In this document: positions 16,149 through 21,615 of the stretch, in pieces
Layout of the letters: the number at the start of each line of letters is the position of its first letter
Position numbering within the stretch: position 1 is the first letter of the stretch
Source: CAYXEN01 sp964464035
Lineage (GTDB): Bacteria > Krumholzibacteriota > Krumholzibacteriia > WVZY01
Reading direction: 5' to 3'
NCBI GenBank assembly: GCA_964464035.1
Contig: CAYXEN010000048.1
Coordinates: forward strand, 1 to 21,615
DNA: 21,615 nt
Position numbers and translations under genes: made by a program
The notes under the pieces: generated by a model
What the model was told of the DNA's origin: nothing
Seen by the model: only the letters and a program-made list of their open reading frames with translations
Database searches by the model: none

Positions 16149-17314
16149 AGCGGGAAGAACTGCGCATATGCAGGATCGCAACTTTTCCGAGGGTCGGATG
16201 GGAGGGCATGGGTAGGGCTTCCTACGAGCTTGCCGAACGGTTGGGGTATACGACACTCTACATCACGCGAAAGCATCGGGCGAAGCCGGTCGCCCATGGT
16301 TCTCACATCACGCTCAAGGAAATCCCCGCGGGGGACCCGTCTTTGCCGGCTTCGTTCACGTCACGGTTGCAAGAATTGCGCTGCATGTTCAAGAAGGCCG
16401 TTGCATGCGTCGGGTTCCTCGTTCGAAGCCTTCCGGCGATGATAAGATTCAGGCCGCACGTCGTGCACATACATTCCATCATTCCGGTGTTTCATGCGCT
16501 GTTCGCCAAGGTTTTCCTGCGAAGCCGGATCCTCGTCACTTTCCACGGAACCGACGCGTACAGGATTCCCCGATACGCTTTCTTCAGGCTGGTGCTGCCC
16601 TTGTTCGACCACGTGTTCTACGTTTCGAAGGTTATGCAACCCATACTGGCTTCGATCGTGCCGGCCTCCAAACTATCCTATTCGCCCAACGGCGTCGACA
16701 TCGGCTTTTTCAGTCCGGGCGCGGCGAAGCGCGAGCCGCTGCTCTTGACGGCCGGGGTTCTCAAGTGGCAAAAGGGAATCGACGTTCTCCTCGAAGCCTT
16801 CGCCCGCTTCTCGAAGAAGCATCCACGTTACAAGTTGAGAATAGTGGGCGAAGGACCATGCAAGAAAGAATTCCTGGAATTGTGCCGGAGTCTGGGAATA
16901 TCCGAGAAGGTCGAGTGGCCGGGCATGGTTTCACACGAAGAATTGTTGAAAGACTATCGGCGCGCCGAGATATTCGTTCTGGCCTCAGTCTCGGAGGGTT
17001 TCCCGAAGGTGCTGGTCGAAGCGATGGCTTGCGGATTGCCCGTGGTGTGCACGGACGTGGGCAGTTGCGCGGAGATCGTGAAAGACGCCGGGGTGGTCGT
17101 CGCGCCCAAATCGGCGGAAGAACTATTGCGCGGGTTGGAAAGGATAGCGGACGACGAAGAATCGTGGGGAATCCTGAGCCGCCGCGCAGAGGCCAGAGCT
17201 CGGATCTATTCTTGGGATTCGTCGGCGAGGGCCGTCGACGCCGTTTTGTCGGAGCTCTTCTCGCTCCAAGGTGACGAAGAATACGTCACCAGCCGCGCAG
17301 TGTCCGCCGAATAA
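16145..17314 (+). CDS. Glycosyltransferase family 4 (GT-B fold)
   Basis: A 389-residue GT-B transferase. The N-terminal domain has EGMGRASYELAERL (20-33), VVHIHSIIPVFHALF (106-120) and VTFHGTDAYR (131-140). The linker PNGVD is at 181-185. The donor domain has GEGP (235-238) and the EX7E motif, Glu284 to Glu292 in EGFPKVLVE. Translation probably couples to the CDP-alcohol transferase through the 4-nt ATGA overlap (16145-16148). It is the last gene of this operon. The HGTD motif and the operon context suggest it extends the same glycan that the preceding enzymes decorate, but the donor is unknown. No terminator hairpin is visible before the next promoter, 6 nt downstream. Confidence 0.88.
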   Translation: MKREELRICRIATFPRVGWEGMGRASYELAERLGYTTLYITRKHRAKPVAHGSHITLKEIPAGDPSLPASFTSRLQELRCMFKKAVACVGFLVRSLPAMIRFRPHVVHIHSIIPVFHALFAKVFLRSRILVTFHGTDAYRIPRYAFFRLVLPLFDHVFYVSKVMQPILASIVPASKLSYSPNGVDIGFFSPGAAKREPLLLTAGVLKWQKGIDVLLEAFARFSKKHPRYKLRIVGEGPCKKEFLELCRSLGISEKVEWPGMVSHEELLKDYRRAEIFVLASVSEGFPKVLVEAMACGLPVVCTDVGSCAEIVKDAGVVVAPKSAEELLRGLERIADDEESWGILSRRAEARARIYSWDSSARAVDAVLSELFSLQGDEEYVTSRAVSAE

Positions 17315-17319
17315 TCTGC

Positions 17320-17348
17320 TTGACTTTGATCATGTTCAGGTCTATAAT
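17320..17348 (+). promoter_or_regulatory. Near-consensus sigma-70 promoter for the C25 protease gene
   Basis: TTGACT (17320-17325) is followed by exactly 17 nt and TATAAT (17343-17348). This is the best promoter match in the window. Transcription would begin near 17355, leaving a leader of about 180 nt before the protease ATG. The -35 begins 6 nt after the GT4 stop. Confidence 0.75.
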
Positions 17349-17354
17349 CATTCT

Positions 17355-17535
17355 GTGTGTCAAGAAAACCTAGCCTCTTTGTATTACCAAGGAGAACCAG
17401 CCACCCACTATTGCTACAACCGGGCGTTACATCTTTGAGCCGCCCTCGCCGATTAGGACCAGATTGCAACTAGAAAATATTTTGTTTTTGTTGGCAATGC
17501 AGCATTGACTGATTTCACTTCTCGAGGAGGCGCCG
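17355..17535 (+). promoter_or_regulatory. Long AT-rich untranslated leader of the protease gene
   Basis: No gene is seen here. The DNA is clearly more AT-rich than the surrounding coding DNA, especially AGAAAATATTTTGTTTTTG near 17472-17490. A perfect 6-bp inverted repeat with one central base, CAATGC-A-GCATTG (17495-17507), sits just upstream of the ribosome site GAGGAGG (17524-17530). It may be an operator or small hairpin that controls translation. No known riboswitch class is recognised. Confidence 0.4.
17495..17507. repeat. Perfect 6-bp palindrome with one-base centre
   Basis: CAATGC and GCATTG flank a single A at 17501. It lies 17 nt before the protease ribosome binding site and is suited to a dimeric regulator or a small RNA hairpin. 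No family is recognised. Confidence 0.4.
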
Positions 17536-20500
17536 ATGCCCAGCAAGCCCCGCACTCTCCCATTGGGAGTAATTGTTCTTGTTTCCCTCCTGACCGTTTT
17601 TTTCATAGGAGATGTTTTCGCCACCGAATTGAATTTCGACATCACTCTCCCCTCGTCGGACGTGTTGGTGAAGAAAGAGGCGGGGAAAGCGGTCATATCC
17701 GTGAAGGGAGGCGACTATCGTCCCCTGGCTCAGCCGGGCATGCCGGATGTTCCAGGCAGAATCATAAGTATCGTCTTGCCCCAGGGTGAAGAAGTCGCAG
17801 ACTTCAGTTTCATCTCCGGATCGAGAAGGAGCATAGCAAGCAATCTCTCCCTGGCAGTGTGCCCTCCAACCGTGGCGGAAGACGGCGTGATCGGCACCGG
17901 CCCCGGTCTTTTCGAGCGGGCGGAGAAGGGCGGTACGTTTCCTCCCTCGCTGGGCAAGTACCTGGGCACGGGCTACCTGCACGGCTACGCCATCGCAAGC
18001 TTTCTGGTGACTCCACTACAATATGAGAACGGGACTCTGTATCTGAACGAAAACATATCACTGGAGGTGACTACAGGTCCTGCGTCGGGGACGAAGGACA
18101 TAGCCCTGCGGGAAAGGTATCGTGAGGGATTCAGGGAGGGGGTCGCCAGAACCATCTCGTCCTTCGTGTTGAACCCCGACCAGCTGGCGGGTTACGTCTT
18201 CGATGAGGTGATGGTTCCACGTCCCAAGGGCGGGTTTCAACCGACGGCTGCGCCCTCTCTCGAAGGAAGTCCGGTGGATTATATAATCATAACTTCGGAC
18301 TCCCTGAAAAACGCCTATCAGAGGCTTGCCGATTGGAAGACCGCAAAGGGCGTGCCCACCGTGGTCAAGACCGTGGAATGGATAGAAGCCAATTACAAGA
18401 ACGGCGTCGACATCCAGGAAACGATACGCAATTTCATTCGTGACGCCTACCAGAAGTGGGGCGTCACGTGGGTGCTTCTGGGCGGCGATACCGACGTCAT
18501 TCCCGCCAGGTACGCGATAAGCCGCTTCTATCAAGGCGGCACGTTCGTTCCTACGGACATGTATTTTGCCTGCCTTGACGGTTCGTGGAACGAAACCCAC
18601 GACCAGTATTGGGGAGAAGGATACTATTACGTTCCACTCGACAATCCGGATCTATACGCTGAAGTCTATCTGAGCAGGCTTCCGACCTCGACGACGTCGG
18701 ACGTCGACATCATGATAGACAAAATCATAAGCTATGAGACCCCATTCAACCGCGATTACACGAATAAAGTGGAATTGCTCGCCGAGGTGCTCTTCCCGGT
18801 GGATTGGGTGCAGGGTCAACCCATAACCCTAAACGGGGCGGACCTGGCCGAATACATGTATTCCATCACGATGCAGGGCAAACCCGTCGATGTTACGCGC
18901 TCGTACGAGACTTACGATCTGTTCACGGGAGCCGTCCCCGAGTCTAAACAAGCCACGATAGACTCCATGAACGCGGGAAAGAACATCTTCAACCATATAG
19001 GGCATGGATTCCGTTTCAATCTCTCCGTGGCGGATGCCAGCGTGCTGAACGATGACGCCGATGCGCTGACGAACCAGGACAGATATTTCCTGCTCTATAT
19101 GCTCAATTGCACCGCGGCTGCGTACGATTATTATTGTCTGGCGGAGCATTTCCTGCGTAATCCCTCGGGCGGCGCCGTCTCCATCGTCGGCGCCAACCGG
19201 AGCGCTTTCCCCAATGCCTCCTCGTATTACATGAACGAGTTCTACGATCTTCTGTTCAACCAGAGCGTGGTGCACGTAGGGGAGACTTTCGCCCGTTCCA
19301 GGCTGCCGCGCACACCCTCGGCCGAAGTCGGAGACAACGTCGATCTCTGGACGCATTACATCTATACCATACTCTCTGATCCCGAATTGCCTCTTTGGAC
19401 CGGATCTGTCGATACCTTGGACGTTTTCCATGTCGCCAACGTTGGGTTGGGCGAGAACACGATCCTGGTCAGTGTCACGGACAACGGGATGCCCGTCGAT
19501 TCGGCGATGGTTTGCCTGTACAAGGGGGCGGATGACTACCAGTACCAACCGACGAACACTCTGGGCAACGCGACCTTCAATTTCACCTGCGAACAGCCGG
19601 GAAGCATCAGCGTCGTGGTCACCGGGTTGAACCATGCCAGGCACCAGAGCTACATCGTCGTCGATCCTTCCGTGACTTCGTACATGGATTACGCCGGAAT
19701 GAGCGTCGACGACGATTCAACCGGCGTGACTTTCGGCAACGGAGACGGCAACGTCGACGCGGGCGAGACTATCGAGTTCACACTCTCTCTCGCGAACACG
19801 GGCGGAGCGGACGCAGATGGAGTATGGCTCGTCCTGAGGACCGGCGATTCGCTGGTGACGATCCAGGACAGCACGGCGTACGTCGGATTTGTTTCCGCCG
19901 GAATGACCGCGGCTGCGGCCGATCCCGTGCGGATTCAGTTCTCTCCCGACATCCCCGATGAAGGGGTAATCGATTTCACACTGGAGATTCACGATACACT
20001 CGGCAATGTGTACAACGACGCCTTCAGCAAGGTGGTGCATTCTCCGGTGCTGGATCTTGTCATCGTGAGATTCGACGACTCCGCTCCCATCGGGAATGGA
20101 GACGGCAATATCGATCCCGGCGAACAATTCCTGCTTTACTGCAAGATGAAGAATTACGGTTCAGGAAAAGCCTCGGGTTTGACGGCCTCCTTGAATGATA
20201 TCGGCAATGGCTTCGTTTTCTATGACAGTGTGGATGTCTATACCGATCTGGATCGCATGGTCAGCGCGGAGAATACGAATGGATTCCTGATCTCGGAAGA
20301 TTATCCCGGGGTGGAAAACTACATAGAATTCACCCTTACCGATATATTCGGCCACGTCTATATGGATAGCTTCGAGCTTCGCCGCCCTGATCCTCCCACG
20401 AACCTTCTCTTCGATTCGAGCAAGGGGTTGGACAGGATAGAGGTGGCGTGGTCCAAGAGTACTTCGGCAGACGCAGCAAAATACAATGTGTACCACTCCA

Positions 20501-21609
20501 TGACGTCGGGCGGGCCGTATCAGCTCGTCTCCGCCGATCCTCTCGACCACACCGTTTTCATGGACACGGGATTGACTCCCAGCACGAAGTACTACTACGT
20601 GGTGACTACGATCGACAAGTCGGGGAATGAAAGCGTTTTTTCGGCTGAGTATACGGGCACGACCAACCCGCCTCAGCTCGGCGGATGGCCGATAGAGATG
20701 TCCGATTACACAGTATCCTCTCCCGCCGTGGGTGACATCGACGGTGACGGAGACCTCGAAGTGGTTGTCGGCGATCGCTATGTCTATGCGTGGCACCACA
20801 ACGGCGTCGAATTGCGGGATGGAGACAATGATCCTCAGAGCTGGGGAGTGCTGAATACGTATGGCCAGGATTTCGTTTCACCCATAACCCTTGCCAAATT
20901 GGACACCGTCCCCGGGCTCGACATGGTGGCCGTATCCTACACTACGAAGGAAGTGTACTGTTTCAACTACCAGGGGAATATTCTTTCAGGTTGGCCGCAA
21001 ACGACCGAGAACAACGCAAGGAGCGCGCCGGTGATCGCGGATCTGGACGGCGACGGGTCGTTCGAGATCGTTCTCGTCGACCAGGGTGGCGTCATCTACG
21101 CCTGGAACACCGACGGGACCGAGTTCCGGGACGGTGACAACAACCCCGCCACCCAAGGCGTGTTCTATCGTACTCCCGCTCCTCCCGCTTGGCACTACCA
21201 GACACCGGCGGTGTGCGACATAGACAATGACAACATGGACGAGATAATTCTCAGCACGCTGGCCGACTCGATCTACGTCCTGAACGGAGACGGCACGGAA
21301 GTTCCCGGCTGGCCTTACGGCGCATCGAACTACATCGTGGGAAGCGTGGCGGTGGGTGACGTCGACAATGACGGCGAGATCGAGGTCGCAGCGGTAAGCA
21401 AGAGCCAGGGCGTGATCGTTTTGAATCCGGATGGAAGCATGCTGAGCGGTTGGCCGAAATGGGTTCCAAGCTACACGTTTTTCAACCCCTCGCCCGCCCT
21501 TGCCGACATCGACGGAGACGGTTTCCTCGAGGTGTTCGTAGCCGGATCCGACGGCAAGCTCTACGCTTTCAACCACGACGGACGCACAGGGCCACTTCAA
21601 GTTGAATGA
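17536..21609 (+). CDS. Secreted gingipain-like C25 peptidase with Ca-loop, FN3 and FG-GAP domains (possibly frameshifted at the end)
   Basis: A 1357-residue exported cysteine protease. The signal peptide is residues 1-29 (VFA before Thr30). A gingipain-type propeptide follows to about 245. The C25 domain spans about 247-620, starting VDYIIITSDSL, with the predicted catalytic His490 in NHIGHGF and Cys525 in MLNCTAA; the 35-residue spacing is close to that of gingipains. Two Ig-like/CARDB-type domains carry the acidic loops GNGDGNVDAGE (734-744) and GNGDGNIDPGE (853-863). A fibronectin III domain lies at about 952-1045. From 1050 there are about six FG-GAP/VCBS-like blades with DxDGDG calcium loops. 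The frame ends abruptly after the sixth blade, before any C-terminal sorting domain. GAGGAGG lies 5 nt before the ATG. It probably degrades or processes proteins at the cell surface; a link to the glycan genes is unproven. Confidence 0.87.
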   Translation: MPSKPRTLPLGVIVLVSLLTVFFIGDVFATELNFDITLPSSDVLVKKEAGKAVISVKGGDYRPLAQPGMPDVPGRIISIVLPQGEEVADFSFISGSRRSIASNLSLAVCPPTVAEDGVIGTGPGLFERAEKGGTFPPSLGKYLGTGYLHGYAIASFLVTPLQYENGTLYLNENISLEVTTGPASGTKDIALRERYREGFREGVARTISSFVLNPDQLAGYVFDEVMVPRPKGGFQPTAAPSLEGSPVDYIIITSDSLKNAYQRLADWKTAKGVPTVVKTVEWIEANYKNGVDIQETIRNFIRDAYQKWGVTWVLLGGDTDVIPARYAISRFYQGGTFVPTDMYFACLDGSWNETHDQYWGEGYYYVPLDNPDLYAEVYLSRLPTSTTSDVDIMIDKIISYETPFNRDYTNKVELLAEVLFPVDWVQGQPITLNGADLAEYMYSITMQGKPVDVTRSYETYDLFTGAVPESKQATIDSMNAGKNIFNHIGHGFRFNLSVADASVLNDDADALTNQDRYFLLYMLNCTAAAYDYYCLAEHFLRNPSGGAVSIVGANRSAFPNASSYYMNEFYDLLFNQSVVHVGETFARSRLPRTPSAEVGDNVDLWTHYIYTILSDPELPLWTGSVDTLDVFHVANVGLGENTILVSVTDNGMPVDSAMVCLYKGADDYQYQPTNTLGNATFNFTCEQPGSISVVVTGLNHARHQSYIVVDPSVTSYMDYAGMSVDDDSTGVTFGNGDGNVDAGETIEFTLSLANTGGADADGVWLVLRTGDSLVTIQDSTAYVGFVSAGMTAAAADPVRIQFSPDIPDEGVIDFTLEIHDTLGNVYNDAFSKVVHSPVLDLVIVRFDDSAPIGNGDGNIDPGEQFLLYCKMKNYGSGKASGLTASLNDIGNGFVFYDSVDVYTDLDRMVSAENTNGFLISEDYPGVENYIEFTLTDIFGHVYMDSFELRRPDPPTNLLFDSSKGLDRIEVAWSKSTSADAAKYNVYHSMTSGGPYQLVSADPLDHTVFMDTGLTPSTKYYYVVTTIDKSGNESVFSAEYTGTTNPPQLGGWPIEMSDYTVSSPAVGDIDGDGDLEVVVGDRYVYAWHHNGVELRDGDNDPQSWGVLNTYGQDFVSPITLAKLDTVPGLDMVAVSYTTKEVYCFNYQGNILSGWPQTTENNARSAPVIADLDGDGSFEIVLVDQGGVIYAWNTDGTEFRDGDNNPATQGVFYRTPAPPAWHYQTPAVCDIDNDNMDEIILSTLADSIYVLNGDGTEVPGWPYGASNYIVGSVAVGDVDNDGEIEVAAVSKSQGVIVLNPDGSMLSGWPKWVPSYTFFNPSPALADIDGDGFLEVFVAGSDGKLYAFNHDGRTGPLQVE

Positions 21610-21615
21610 TGTACA

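Noticed and set aside
15387..16256. 289-codon minus-strand open frame opposite the CDP-alcohol transferase
   Set aside because: It is Arg, Gln and Pro-rich with no motif, and the plus-strand family motif is clear.

Overview
This window is a surface or exopolysaccharide biosynthesis and export locus of a diderm bacterium. It lies between the 3' end of a clpB-type chaperone gene and a very large secreted gingipain-like (C25) protease gene. It encodes 13 proteins on both strands and has no RNA gene, insertion sequence or CRISPR array that I can see. The taxonomic guess is inference only. A secreted C25 peptidase fused to Ca-loop, FN3 and FG-GAP modules, together with a multi-SLBB outer-membrane exporter and moderately GC-rich DNA, suggests a candidate phylum of the FCB superphylum (Zixibacteria, Latescibacteria, Krumholzibacteria or Eisenbacteria-like) rather than a proteobacterium.

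Layout. (1) 1-920 (+): end of clpB. (2) 4560-934 (-): an operon of GT4 glycosyltransferase, DegT-type PLP aminotransferase and extended-SDR nucleotide-sugar epimerase/dehydratase. (3) 4908-8104 (+): an export operon of a six-SLBB polysaccharide export protein and a Wzz-type co-polymerase. It is divergent from (2) across a 347-bp region that holds a cluster of GC-rich palindromes. (4) 12537-8093 (-): an operon of a second Wzz, a GT4, an O-antigen ligase/polymerase-type membrane protein and a SAM methyltransferase. Two of its junctions are ATGA overlaps or near it. (5) 12730-17314 (+): an operon of asparagine-synthetase-type amidotransferase, small-molecule nucleotidyltransferase, CDP-alcohol phosphatidyltransferase and GT4, all overlapping or nearly so. 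(6) 17536-21609 (+): the C25 protease, behind a near-consensus sigma-70 promoter and a roughly 180-nt leader. Its frame stops 6 nt before the window ends, in the middle of a beta-propeller, possibly through a frameshift.

How they may work together (inference). Operon 2 makes and transfers an amino or deoxy sugar. Operon 4 elongates and polymerises the repeat unit. The two Wzz proteins set chain length, and the SLBB protein forms the periplasmic and outer-membrane conduit. Operon 5 probably adds non-sugar decorations: an amide (AsnB-like) and a phosphodiester-linked alcohol (nucleotidyltransferase plus CDP-alcohol transferase). The initiating phosphoglycosyl transferase, Wzx flippase and tyrosine kinase/phosphatase are not in the window, so the pathway must be completed from elsewhere. 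The most unusual points are the nucleotidyltransferase/CDP-alcohol transferase pair with a His in place of the fourth motif Asp, the six-SLBB exporter without a lipobox, and the palindrome cluster between the divergent operons.
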